A DNA stretch of 42,500 nucleotides from Chondrilla cf. caribensis (taxonomy: Eukaryota > Porifera > Demospongiae > Chondrillida > Chondrillidae), in assembly GCA_964020155.1 (NCBI GenBank), contig OZ026546.1, positions 7,566,379 to 7,608,878 of the forward strand, given 5' to 3'. The position numbers and the translations under genes are program-made. Shown piece by piece: positions 13,438 to 27,401 of this stretch (positions are counted from its first letter, which is position 1; every line of letters begins with the position of its first letter). The notes under the pieces were generated by a model. It worked only from the letters and a program-made list of their open reading frames with translations. It did not search any database and was not told the DNA's origin.

Positions 13438-13471
<34 letters not shown>

Positions 13472-14021
13472 GTAACATAGTCTACATTATATTCTCACAA
13501 GCACAGTGATAGTTGATGCTTTTATGTGAATTAGATATTCTACAGTGGACCTAGCCTGAATCACGGAAATAAATAATATATTTTGGGTCTCAGCTGGTTG
13601 ATGGCATACAGAGGACACCTTTCTTTAGAAGTATAGCCTGTCGTATGTATGTGGGAACCTATGTAACTTGTGTAACTAATACTGACTACTACATAAAGAC
13701 TACACAGTGGCCACTTTGTGTTGATAGTGCTCAACAATTGAATACGGGCTAATTTACTATGGCCACTTGCTACAAATCAAGCTCTTACTTATTCACCCCC
13801 AAATTAAATACACGTCAATAATATTATTTGATATCACAATCAAGCTCAGTTGCAATTTTCTGTGGGAAAAATAGCTACAGAAGATGGCACTAATGAATGT
13901 CCTGCTGTTGGTCCTGGTACTTACTTGACTGTTGTGAATACGCCAGGAGAAACAATATGGTCAGTGTTGGGGAAAACACGGTGTGATAAAGTCTGGCTAA
14001 CTTCTTCCTCACTAACCACAT
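11520..14021 (-). CDS. G1: Ig-domain single-pass receptor, complete, 4 exons
   Basis: Exons: 13925-14021 (leader, MWLVRKKLAR... with hydrophobic TLTILFLLAY), 13053-13401 (Ig domain), 12711-12769 (stem), 11520-11806 (transmembrane plus tail to stop). Total 792 nt, 263 aa. The Ig exon has a B-strand Cys in AQIVCTHNF, Trp in PWLLW, an F-strand Cys in GTQYQCEYSS, two extra Cys, and sequons NFT, NHT, NYT and NGT. The transmembrane segment is LLAVVVLTITITVV; the tail is basic (RFQERHRRPNNPRR) and has MYVMR. The Ig-stem junction is ambiguous: a donor 4 bp earlier with an acceptor 2 bp later also keeps frame. An old TA-flanked MITE sits in the stem-to-TM intron. G2 is a near-identical copy. It converges with receptor A and is head-to-head with receptor B. 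Ligand unknown. Confidence 0.82.
12365..12547. mobile_element. TA-flanked MITE, family 1, in the G1 intron (shared with G2)
   Basis: Inverted ends related to TACAGTGAATTCCGTTAATC. The left end is degenerate (TACCATCATGATTCTCGTTA), the right end reads CATTAATCCACTG inward. The same insertion is at 22842-23020, so it predates the segmental duplication. Confidence 0.7.
12939..13030. repeat. TG-rich microsatellite beside the G1 Ig exon
   Basis: Imperfect TGTGTGCATG/TGTGAGTG repeats lie just beyond the Ig exon donor. The counterpart in G2 (23379-23530) is longer and purer. A further short CA tract lies at 13439-13468 on the other side of the exon. Confidence 0.9.
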
Positions 14022-15356
14022 AGTTGATTTGTCAGTCTTAGCTTATCTTATTCATTGCAGACTGGCCTGTGTATGTGATATTAATGGAGATTACGTAGGT
14101 AATCGGAGTTAATTAGGGAGGCTTACGTAATAAGGGTGTTGCGCAACTAAGTAATGGACGGTACAGCGCAGCTCGTTATGTGAATGGGTCGTTTTAAACG
14201 AAGGTTTCGCCGATCGAAGATCCAATGTACGTTGTAGTTCGATACGCCGACCAATCTGGATATTTTAGGTGTTGCGTGGTTACAGAAATAGTCATTCTGT
14301 AAACAAAATTCCCTGAGAGAAGCGAACAATTTGGTTTTTATTCCCTCCCTTCTCCCAGCCCTTCAAGTTGAGGGTAGTATGGAGTGTTTTTGTTCGGGGA
14401 GACTCGCGTAGTCGTTGTTTCTCGCGGGTAATTACATAGTTGCCAACCAGTACAGCCTGAATTCCTGGACCAAAAATCCAAATTTCCTGGATTTTACACC
14501 ATTTTCCTGGACATTGATATTTCTCATAATAAGATGATTAATTCACAGAAAATTAACAACATAAATGTTTCCGTAGCTGTGTTGTAAATCTCGATAATGG
14601 TCAAATGTAAGAACATGAGGCTTACATTTGTAAAAAAACTACAAATGACAACCTCCAAGATGAAATGTAACTTGTAAAATGTTAAAAGCTAACTTCCTAT
14701 AACTGAATAATGGTGCTTTACAATAAATTAACTGCACTAAACAAACAGGAGTTTCATTAGTAATCACACTACACACACAGAAGCCTCATAAGTATCATGC
14801 ACCTGGTAAATCTGGACAAAATGCCAGCTTTCCTGGACACCTGGACATAGTGTTCATTTCCTGGACAATCCAGGAAAAATCTGGACTGTTGGCAACTATG
14901 TAATTAGGCAAGCCTAGGGGTGTAGGGGTAGGTTTGTTGGGGTCTCTCTTTGTTGTTAGTTCTGCAGGTCGTGAAGATAGTTGGATCAGTTGTGTAGATC
15001 GATTTTCTCCATTAAATGGTGTGATAAGGCCTTAAGGCTGGGTGTTGAAGAAGCATGGCTTCCCCAAACCACGTGTAGGGGGGCGTGTCGATTCGATGTC
15101 CCAGCCGACCGCCAGTCATGGGATCGATCGATTCCATGGCTAGGTTGGTACTTGAGCAGATCGACCAGATCTGACTACGGAGCGATGATTCAAAGGCAGT
15201 TTTAGTCAAGATCTGGTTTGTTCGGTAAGTGTCACCAATTAAATAGCTTAGCTACATTATTTTCTAGCGTTTACGTCACAAGTCAAGTCCTAATAAAGCG
15301 TACCCCTCACGTGAGCACTGCGAAGCGAGTGAACCCTGGAATCATAGACCCAAAAG
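14022..15356. other. Intergenic region between divergent G1 and receptor B
   Basis: No gene seen. It must contain the promoters of G1 and receptor B and is split by an inverted-repeat element (14429-14906). The remainder is ordinary unique sequence. Confidence 0.65.
14429..14906. mobile_element. 478-bp non-autonomous inverted-repeat element
   Basis: Both ends read TAATTACATAGTTGCCAAC inward, and sub-terminal CCTGGA-rich DNA is also inverted (AATTCCTGGACC on the left, matching TTCCTGGAC... in reverse on the right). There is no transposase frame. The class is not clear. Confidence 0.8.
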
Positions 15357-18300
15357 ATGGAGACGTCGACGTTCAAAACAGGGCTTCATTTCATGATGGT
15401 AAGTAGATATCTACTATTCTTTTCCTTGAAAATACTGAATATGTCACAAAATGAATGGATGTAGAGTGCCTTGTGTGAATTGGGGCCCTTTGTTGTTCTT
15501 TGATTTGATCCCTGGAGAATAGTGGATTTTGAAGAGTCGGAGGACTCAGAATTTAGTGGAAAGACCTTCAGTACATTGAGTACTTATATGCTCGTTTGGC
15601 ATCGGAGTATCTTATGAACTTCTCTGTGAGCCGTGAAAAGTGAAGTTGAATGTACAATAGGCTGGCTTATCCGTCATTATATTAAGTTATGTGTGTCATA
15701 TCGATCAAGTACTGTAATATAGATGTTAATACTCAAACAACTAGCATTGACCAGTCGAATCCTTGTTTTGTTCTACCCTACGGTCCTATCAAGAGTTTAC
15801 TGTCCCGAAATCTGTCGCAAAATGTCTTCCTGTAATGTCCGGTCCAGAGGGACCAAATACTTCTGAATCATTCGGTCCTCTAGCAGTGGGGTATCATTTT
15901 GTTGGAGTAAAACATTTTCGAACTATGGGTGAGAGCATAGATACTCTTAGATACTTAGATAGATACTTCATAGATACTTCCACGCTGTAATAAAATGGAG
16001 GCCGGATGGGTCTGGGCTATGTCAGACTAAGATGCTCTATACTACACATAGTATGGAGTATTGATGGTGAGAGCAGCAAAGGAATGAAACTCAAAGCATA
16101 CATTTTGGAATAGGCTATAACCTATAACACCAGTGGATCATATACCTGCAGCTTACGGTAAAACAGGGCAAATGGTACTTAAATTCATTGTTTGGTAATA
16201 AGAATTCCACATTACTGTCCTCTGCAGAGAGGCGATTTTGATAAAAGACCAGCTGTTATTGTAACCTATTCGCCATTCAGTGCAAAGACTGGTTGATAAG
16301 TAGAATGGGGTATCTATTTCAGGGGACTGAATATTGCAGATGAGGATCGAATATGCCATAAATATCCAGTGTTGGGGAAATAGGGGAAACTGATATTGCA
16401 ATATACAACTCAATGCAGATTTTGGTACGCTTAGACTATAATGCCAGACTTAATTGACCCCAGTCTGCAAGAAGGAAGGCGTGGAATTTATAGACGCTGG
16501 CCAGTGGCAGATTGTTGACGTTTGAAATTTGAAAATTGCATCCATGAAAATTAGTGTGATAACTCAGTGTCCTTTTTGTTTCATAGCCCTTGGCCTCTGT
16601 ACCTTCTGTAAGTGAATGTAAGGTAGTGGTAAAATGCATATTATTGTGCTTCTTTTTGTGGATTATCCTGCTTTTGTGCAGTACACCGAGTGATGCACCT
16701 GGTGAGTTGAAATAATTTTGTGTATTGTTGGGTGAGCATTTCCAATCCACTTTCAATATGCCACAATGCATGAGTAGATACCCAGCATAGCCCAATGTAT
16801 ATGACTGTAAACACTGTATGTACCAAATTAATTGATTGTCTATCATCACTTCTGTTACAATGCCATTTGTTCCCATCAAGATATTCTGCAGCAGCTCATA
16901 TCACAGGGGCCCTATCCTTCTAGTATGTACATAGCTGTTTACTTCCTGCTCAGACCTGGAGGTGGTATAACTATTATGAATGTATAATAGAGAAACAAAG
17001 GTTGGAATTAAGATTTCCAATTTCAACTAGCTGCCCTGAACCAAGTGTTCATTTGTATGTATGATAAGTGTTCTTGTATCATTGTTGTGTGCTTTTACAA
17101 TCATTTAATTTCTTGCTTTAGATGGGCAAAACTGTGCACAGAATGTGGTATACACCATACCACATGCCGAGCATGAACCTCTGGATATAAAAACACACGG
17201 AGGTCGTATGGATCGGTGCACAGAGACAGAGGCGTATCCATGCTGGCAATTCTATCCTGAACGCGAAGAAATTCACATCATCAGCAACCGATATGAAGAC
17301 TTTGTTGGACTCACAATAGATGGAAACGCAGGTGAATATCTGTATGACAGTTGCTCAACTTAATTTTAATCTTCATGTCCTATTGCAAGGATGTACAATC
17401 TTGCCATGTACTATTTTTTTTACTTGTGTATGTAGTTGATGGACTTTGTACACTTGATCAGATCTGTCAACATCATCATGATACCAACAAAGGTGATGAT
17501 CATTGGTGTCTATGGGATGTACATGTACCGTGCTTTACTTAATCCAATTTAACTTATAGGCGACTCAAACAGCACCAAAGCAAACAGTACCGAATGTTCA
17601 TACACTGGTGAGCTTATATGTACTATGATTTTATCACATTCTCCCCTCCCTCCCTCATTTCTTCCTTTATGTGTGATGTGAGGTTGTCTGTCAGCATAAG
17701 CTGTGTGGGTGGATTGTTCTTCATATTTCTTTGTATGTATAATGTAGGTCTCATCATCGCAATAGTCTTCCTTGCGATTGTGGTGTTTTTATTGGCGATT
17801 GCATTAGTGATTGCATTGGTACTGCTAGTAATAGCAGTAACACGTCCTCATGTGATACCCAACTGGTGGAATAGGTGCACTCGAAGGAGAACAGTAAGTG
17901 CTTTTGTTCTAGCAAGAGTAATGGAGTGATATATGTTCATTGGAATCAGTGCACCCAGTGCACTTGTACATACATACATCTGGTGTACTACAGTATTTAT
18001 GTATACAGTGAAACCTCCCTAATCCGACACCTCTATAATCCAACATTCTCTCTAATCCGACCATTATATGAGGTACAGTCGCCATACATAAGTATGGCAA
18101 GAGGCACTCCATAATCCAACAACCTCCTAATCCAACATTATTCTCAGGTCCCATTGAGTGTCGGATTAGAGAGGTTTCACTGTACCAATTGTGAAACCCA
18201 CAATACTACATATGTACTGTTGTACGTATGTTTCTAGTAGGAATTGTGGATATTTAGTTAGTGTATGCTGTGAATGTGCTTACTGTATGTGTTTACTTTC

Positions 18301-20817
18301 AAATTTATTTTCTACTCAGCAATCATCAGACACTGAATCTCAGACACAGAGCCATAGAGTAAGAGCCACTGCATTGGTATATGCATACAATACATGCATA
18401 ATACATACCTAAGTACTATAGTGGAACCTCTCTATAAAGGACAAATTGGGACCAGGTAATTTGTCCACTGTAGAGAGGTTGTCCACTCTTCAGAGGTGAA
18501 AAATGTATTAGCACTATAGGAAAATCTATTTTATGTATGTAAGTATATACGTACACATTTTGCTACCTACATATTTCACTTTACTGTGTTGTTCTCACTG
18601 TTATGTGGATATTGTTGATAGATGTTTATTCTTTTTGCAACAGAAGGATGGAAAAGTTAATTCAGAACGTGGCTCAACGGATCTTCATCATGAGGTATGT
18701 AGTGTCTAGCACCTTCCAGTGTAAATTGATACTCATTTAGTGTTTTACAGGCATGTATACTTTATACTTTCACATGCAAGTATGAAGTTGTCGGTCGCTG
18801 CACACATTTGTGGCTATTGCTCTCTTGATGTGTGTTAGCATTGAAAATGTACGGTACTAATCATACAAAACTGAACGTTCTACGGGCGTACCTGTTGTGT
18901 GAAAACGCCCGTGAAACGGGTACGGTACGGGCGTACCCGTACCCGTTCTTACCGTAATCGACACCTCGTGTTATAGTCTAGCTAGCTAGACCGTCCCTAA
19001 GAGGCGCCAAGGGGCGGAAAAGGGACGGGACAGTCTAGTCCAAGTAGTGATTAGTTCACACCTGAGCGCATGACCAATGAAATGCTATTGCCAAGAATCT
19101 TGGCAATGATATTCATTGATTCTGCTTAGTTAATTGCTAAGTGTCATGGAGGATGATACTACGTACTACGTACGTTGTCGGTAGCTGGGAATATTCACCC
19201 TTCTGACAGTCAGATGAACGCGATTACTAGTATTTTGCAAGGAAATGATACGATCGCATGTTTCCTGACTGTTCACGGCCATTCGCCAATCAAGAATTGC
19301 AAACGAAGAAATGAGAACCAACATATTCAGTCCTAGTTGTATCATTGCTTTCATTTCTGATGAACGAACAAATCAAATACTTTTGCGAACGTAGTTTGTC
19401 TGCTGTATGTTCACAGAGTGGTTAGAGACGTCGATGTTCACGATGAATGATACGAATTGTGAGTACCTACGTATATTCTGACGAAGAATCGTTGCATAAT
19501 TGACAAAACAACACTAGATCTATTCTTGCCTTACTTCCCTCTGTCCTCCCGCAGATACTCTAACCTGAGTTAGAGGTATAGACTATGGTTAGAGCATTTA
19601 TGGTCCTCCTAAAACGTACGGGTGTATGGTGAGCCGTAGGAACTCTATACGTGCTATTTGTTAATTGGCAGGTGTGAGCTGATCGCTACTTGTGCTAGAC
19701 CGTCCCTTCCCTTTTCCGTCCCTCGGCATTTCTTAGGGACGGTCTAGCAAGCTAGACTTCTCGTGTTATCATAGATATTGTTACATACACGTTAATTTTT
19801 ACAATGAAGTGCTATTTCGAAACGATCTTTCTGCAAACGTACGTACGTTCTTCTCCCGTCATGAGTGTTCCTAGGAGTATCGTGGATAGCGAGGCGTCAT
19901 GCAATTCGCTCTTAAGTAGTTGTTGGAGTTCGACCGCAGTCGTTTCGTCGTCTTCTGCGTAGCTTTTTCCCGAAGGACGACAAAAGAGAATTCGCTGCTT
20001 CACGTAACTCGAATAAACCATCTTCTAACGAACTATAACACGATGAAAAGGAGATACGAAGGTGTTACTAAAGGTATCACTACGTAGTTGTACATTTTTT
20101 GCAATCGTCAAGTCGGCGACTCGCCTACTAAACGGCCGTTCCCGTTTAGTAGGTACAGGTACGGAACGGGTACGGGTACGCCCGTTCTGTACCTGTAGAA
20201 CGTTCAGTTTTATATGATTGGTACTGTATGTTGGCATCAACTTGTGTCATTTTTAAATTATGTAGGCAAATTTTGTAAAACCCCAAAGCCCGGAAAATAG
20301 AGATGGAGGTTCTCAAGTTCTAGGTATCAGGGTAAGTTAATAGTGTCACATGTATGTACGTATGTACGTATGTATTGGACTACAAAGTACATTTTCCATT
20401 TTTCAGCGTACTCGTTCATTTGTGGCATCTACTTCGGCTAGTCGTATAAGTGCAGGAGATATTGCTCTGGAGACTGGTGAGTGTGGTTGTTGGTTTTTAG
20501 AGGACAATTAGTTTTGTTTACTGATGTCACATGGCTTTTTTCACAGTTGAGGAACGAAAAGAATTGAAAGTGAAATCACTTAGCTGCTTTGCCTTGGTGA
20601 GCTATTCTTAGTGGCTGGTCAGTAGTAACCATACACTGCATCTATGTACTTGTATATACTGTATATACATATTTTGTATGTATGTAAGCCTTCTTTCATC
20701 CCCAGTGACTGCAGTCCACTCTTATGCTTGTTTTATTCTATGCAGAGTACACTGGACCCAGTTTTGAAGGATAAAGATGAGGAGCCCACTTCCACCTCTG
20801 AAGAAGCCTCCACCTGA
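15357..20817 (+). CDS. Receptor B: single-pass membrane protein, paralogue of receptor A, 12 exons
   Basis: Exons: 15357-15398, 16587-16701, 17122-17331, 17436-17492, 17560-17607, 17748-17893, 18320-18358, 18644-18694, 20266-20331, 20407-20476, 20547-20596, 20746-20817; 966 nt, 321 aa. The leader core is CFFLWIILLLCSTPS after a long n-region, so the first exon is the least certain part. The ectodomain exon is 210 nt, the same as in receptor A, and has CTETEAYPCWQFYP. The stem exons have sequons NST and NST. A long transmembrane segment (about 158-190) is rich in I, V, L and A. Receptor B lacks the 332-nt cytoplasmic exon of receptor A. Its last four exons are paralogous to those of A, but the two tail tyrosines are gone (SCFAL and STSEE replace SYNAL and YTPIR). 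Intron 8 carries a 1.4-kb nested transposon, intron 6 a MITE. Confidence 0.8.
18004..18184. mobile_element. 181-bp palindromic MITE in receptor B intron 6
   Basis: Ends TACAGTGAAACCTCCCTAAT and its inverse, with TA at both borders. Interior TAATCCGAC/TAATCCAAC motifs recur. The CAGT start at TA is typical of Tc1/mariner-related MITEs. Confidence 0.88.
18417..18525. mobile_element. Truncated MITE, family 2
   Basis: Starts TATAGTGGAACCTCTCTATA and continues with AAAGGACA...TTGTCCACTCTTCAGAGG, which matches one half of the element at 27879-28067 in reverse orientation. The other end is missing. Confidence 0.65.
18850..20228. mobile_element. 1.38-kb Tc1/mariner-like non-autonomous element in receptor B intron 8
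   Basis: Inverted ends: the left reads TACGGTACTAATCATACAAA, the right in reverse TACAGTACCAATCATATAAA; both continue ACTGAACGTTCTAC. They are followed by repeated ACGGGTACGGGTACG motifs. TA flanks both ends. The empty site is visible in the paralogous intron (GAAAATGTGTGTTGGC near 9300), which pins the insertion to one TA. No transposase frame is seen. It contains a second element (18975-19759). Confidence 0.87.
18975..19759. mobile_element. 785-bp nested element with long inverted repeats and a 10-bp target duplication
   Basis: Inverted ends AGTCTAGCTAGCTAGACCGT and AAGTCTAGCTTGCTAGACCG, continuing CCCTAAG and a GGGACGG-rich arm of about 60 bp. The direct repeat CTCGTGTTAT flanks it (18965-18974 and 19760-19769). 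A 9-11 bp duplication with long inverted repeats suggests a Mutator-like (MULE) MITE. No transposase seen. Confidence 0.82.
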
Positions 20818-22014
20818 AATATTACATACGTACGTATATGCATATGTAGATCAATGTACATAATATATCTATACTTATGTATTGCATTATTATGTATGTA
20901 CATATCTTCAACGCACATGCATGTACTGTAGTGTTGTGTACAATCTGCGATGTACATATACGTACATCGCACAATCCGGTACTAAGGTTGACTGAAGTGC
21001 ATCACCATTGAGTTGCATCATGTGAACATGAAGTACCAAAACTGTAGTCTTGTAATTAGTGTGCACTGTATTCACTACAAACCGAGATAGTAACAATTGT
21101 AAAATCCAGCGAAGGCAACCTTTTCCCCATCAATTTTAAAATTCACGCTAAATTCATAATATGTTTAATATTATTATACTGTGATTATGTAGATGTGTTT
21201 ATTGTGTAAATATGCATTTATAAATACTCTTCTTCTAACAGTGTAGATTGTAAGGTAATTGTGCCACAAGATGTGAATAAATGAAGAAACTACTAATATT
21301 GATATTTTATAATAATTTTACTACTAATATTATTATTAGTAAATATTATTATTGATATTTAGGATTTCTATATACTGCTAAAATGTGGCATTTGTACTGT
21401 AGTTTTATAACATAATAATTATTTCACTGGTCTGAATGTACAATAATTACTATGTACTGTATGCACATTATTATATCTGAATTTACTATGTTTGTCTAAT
21501 GATTGCCATGTTACCATACACACTATTCAAACCCTAGGCCTTCCTCAGCACAGGGAATCACCCTCGGAATGGTCTAGCAAGCAAGACTACATAATATGGT
21601 GTGCATGTGGGAAGAGGAAGAGGGGGTCACCCAGCTGCTGATTAGATGGCGATAATCATCTACAGGTGTTCCTGTGGTTATAGAAGTGCACCATCAGGGG
21701 ATACAAGGGGCCAGATCAAAGGATGTAGGGGTAACATGCATCGGTTGGAGAAGCTGGAACATACTACGTACTATAATAAGTATAGACTACACTAGTAGTA
21801 CTATAGACCAGGTGTTTGGTCCCATGAGATTCGATTCACATCAATAATTGTTTCCAAAAGTGAATTCCAAGGGGTCAGTGGGATGAGTCAGCAATTTTCC
21901 TGGAATAAAAATAACTTTAAACTCCCCTTGTGGTCACAGGACACACTCCCATTTCCAATTCTTGGAACTGTTTACTGTACTTGGATGTTTTCATAGTGAT
22001 GGAATTGAATAACT
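20818..22014. other. Intergenic region between convergent receptor B and G2
   Basis: No gene seen. It is paralogous to 9856-11519 with a 500-bp gap. An AATAAA at about 21275-21280 (GTGAATAAATG) could serve as the receptor B poly(A) signal; the matching site in copy 1 reads AATAAG. Confidence 0.7.
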
Positions 22015-23903
<1,889 letters not shown>

Positions 23904-23936
23904 CTATAGTTAGGATATTCATGTACACACACAAAC

Positions 23937-25105
<1,169 letters not shown>

Positions 25106-25651
25106 TCAAATTGTGTTGAGCAGGTCCCACTGTACAAGCATTGGATTGATGCCTGTACAGTGTACACAGCATTGTCCCAGATGTAAGTGGAGACGCACAT
25201 GACTGCTAAATTATACTCATAGCTGTTAACTGTCTATATGAGATTTATGATGGGATAATTAAATATGTGTACAGGGATATTTATGTTGAATACGCAAGTA
25301 CATACATACATTTATACAATACTATACTTGCATACTTGTGTATAAATACATACCTTCTTTTCTGTTGGCAGATGAGTGTGCACATTTGACAACCAAACCA
25401 ATTGTGGCTGCTACCACCAGTAGAACGATCACCAGGATCACTGCACCAGCTGATGCAGATGTGGCCATGACCACTATATTGCGACCTTCCTGTGGGCTGT
25501 TCACATCAGGAACAGGAGTACTAGTGACTGAGAATGTCAAGAAAGTGTGTGAAAAATTGCAAGAGAATTCACTGAGTGTAATATTTTGACAAACAGTACT
25601 CGAAGCCAATGTTTTGCACATATTTGAGTATGTAAATATACTTGTGTACAG

Positions 25652-25693
<42 letters not shown>

Positions 25694-27231
25694 GCGTGCA
25701 TTTGGCATGTTTGCGTGTGCACTTGTTGTTTGTGTACATGTGTACACACATGCTTACTCTGCACTGGTGTACTTTCAGGTGTGTTCAATGTTGAAACTTC
25801 CTTCAACTGCTGTGTCTGCAGTGAAATGGAAATCCACCATAAAAGTTCATACTCAATAGACATACTGCCATTCATGTATTCAAGTACTCAAATGTGTAAT
25901 GCCACCTAGTATGGTGTATTTTGCAAATAATTACCTCATAAATTGTTGACCCTGCCTTTGTTGTTGTGGTCGTTGTTTGCAATTCTCTTTTGCTTAGTGT
26001 ACTGGTATGTGTAACTACATATGTATATGAAGTAAAATACATACATACATGTACATACAATACAGTGTAATTTCACAAATGTGTGATTATATCAACATTG
26101 AAGGATTCTACTTACCTTGTCTGTTGTACACTACAAGTGTACTTACATTGCTGGCTAACTCCCCATCGATGAGGCTGAAGAAGCACTGATAGGTTGTCGC
26201 ATTGTTTGAATTGGACACACTCCATTGAGTGATAGTGATGCTTGCCCTTTTCGACTGCATGTCCACGTTTCGAGTGTAATTCACATTTAGTGCATTCAAT
26301 TCCGTTCCGATGTATTGAATGCCATTGACCCTAAACTTTGGCCAGAGTGTGTAAATGTACTCACCGGAGTACCTGCAAGTGATGTTCACTGAGTCCCCTG
26401 GTTGGGCAACTGTGGGGCTAATACTGAGTTTTATCCCTTGCCCGTCACCTATACAAGCATTAATTTGTACATAGTGTTATAAATCGAATAGACTTTATTG
26501 TGAATTGTGAGTATTGTCATTGAGTGAGTCCGTATGTTGTTGACGAACAGGTATATACTGTGGGATCATTTAGTATTTACAGCTATTTGCTCCTGTTATC
26601 TAGCAATACCAGGTATATCATAGATTTATGTTTAAAACACTTCACCACTATGGGATTTAAATTTGAACTTACGTACATGAGGATGTCAGTAATTGCTAGG
26701 CCTGTGCAATAGCGGTAAAACCTAAATCCTAATAATAGGCATCATTATCATTGTAATAATCATTTTCATCGTTAATTATCACAATAACTACCGTGATTTC
26801 AAGTTTCCTATTTTGATTAAAATAGGAAACAGTACACTCAGTTTGAGAAAGCAACTTCAAAAGTATGCAAAGTAACTTATTAGTTTCAACAAATGAAGTC
26901 AAGTGTTGAGCCATATGTAAATCAATGCAGTAAAAGTTTATTTGAGCCTAAACACGAACATATTCAAGTTTAAAGGATCCGGAAGTATCATGATAATATT
27001 CAACTCAGTATCATTATCACTATCATTAACCGCAAGAAAGAAAATTGTCTTATAGCCATAATTGCACAGGGCTAGCAATAATCTATACGTACTCATCCAC
27101 GCGTATTCACACACAGTATAATATTTATATTGATTACACTTACCTCTGTTCGCTATCACCAATGTGGAGAATTGCAAAATTAGGTTGAGAAATACAACTT
27201 GAATATAACTTACTAACATTTCTGATTTCAC
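25106..27231 (-). CDS. F: Ig-domain single-pass receptor
   Basis: Exons: 27144-27231 (leader, VSYIQVVFLNLILQFSTLV), 26116-26448 (Ig domain), 25354-25527 (stem and transmembrane), and tentatively 25106-25152 (tail GINPMLVQWDLLNTI and stop). Total 642 nt, 213 aa. The Ig exon has QPGDSVNITCRYSG at the B strand and NNATTYQCFFS at the F strand, with sequons NIT, NYT, NAT and NVS. The transmembrane segment is AGAVILVIVLLVVAATIGLVV, followed by KCAHSSANRKE. All internal junctions are phase 1. The last exon is weak: if it is wrong, the TM exon (which has no stop) must splice to something further along, possibly exons of G2. The start lies 170 bp from receptor C, head-to-head. Confidence 0.68.
25656..25695. 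repeat. TG microsatellite in the intron between the F Ig and transmembrane exons
   Basis: TG repeats followed by GCGTGTGCGTGC. Confidence 0.93.
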
Positions 27232-27401
27232 CAGTTTACCAGTTCACTGCAACTTAATAGCATTTCTGAGTTCACTGTAAAGTTGGCCTAGGTAATATCA
27301 GATTCTATATATAGATTCCACAACATCCGGTTCGAAGTTCAGCGACATTTTTAGAAAGTACCCTGAGGTCGACGGCCGAGGAGGGACTGCCTTCACGAAG
27401 A
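27232..27401. promoter_or_regulatory. Bidirectional promoter between Ig gene F and receptor C
   Basis: The start codons of F (minus) and receptor C (plus) are 170 bp apart. The interval contains a palindromic TATA-like CTATATATAG near 27305-27314 and CCGGTTCGAAG about 15 bp later. The short spacing suggests shared regulation of the pair. Confidence 0.5.

Larger units (their letters stand above)
9143..13470. repeat. Segmental duplication, copy 1 (receptor A tail exons plus G1)
   Basis: Collinear with 18695-23935. Similarity starts exactly at the splice donor after receptor A exon 9 and runs through the last four receptor exons, the intergenic DNA and the G1 transmembrane, stem and Ig exons to the CA repeat near 13440. 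The G1 leader exon lies outside. Confidence 0.9.

Noticed and set aside
13884..13918. Plus-strand leader-like MALMNVLLLVL
   Set aside because: It lies antisense in G1 intron 1, is followed at once by a stop or a weak donor, and no downstream exon uses it.
19812..20240. Small minus-strand frames inside the mariner-like element considered as transposase remnants
   Set aside because: No DDE motif or helix-turn-helix is visible and the frames are short; the element looks non-autonomous.
25537..25875. Minus-strand exon candidate TPESTPVQ between the F Ig and TM exons
   Set aside because: The acceptor phase is 0 while the Ig exon ends in phase 1, and the in-phase reading hits a stop. Direct splicing of Ig to TM keeps frame.
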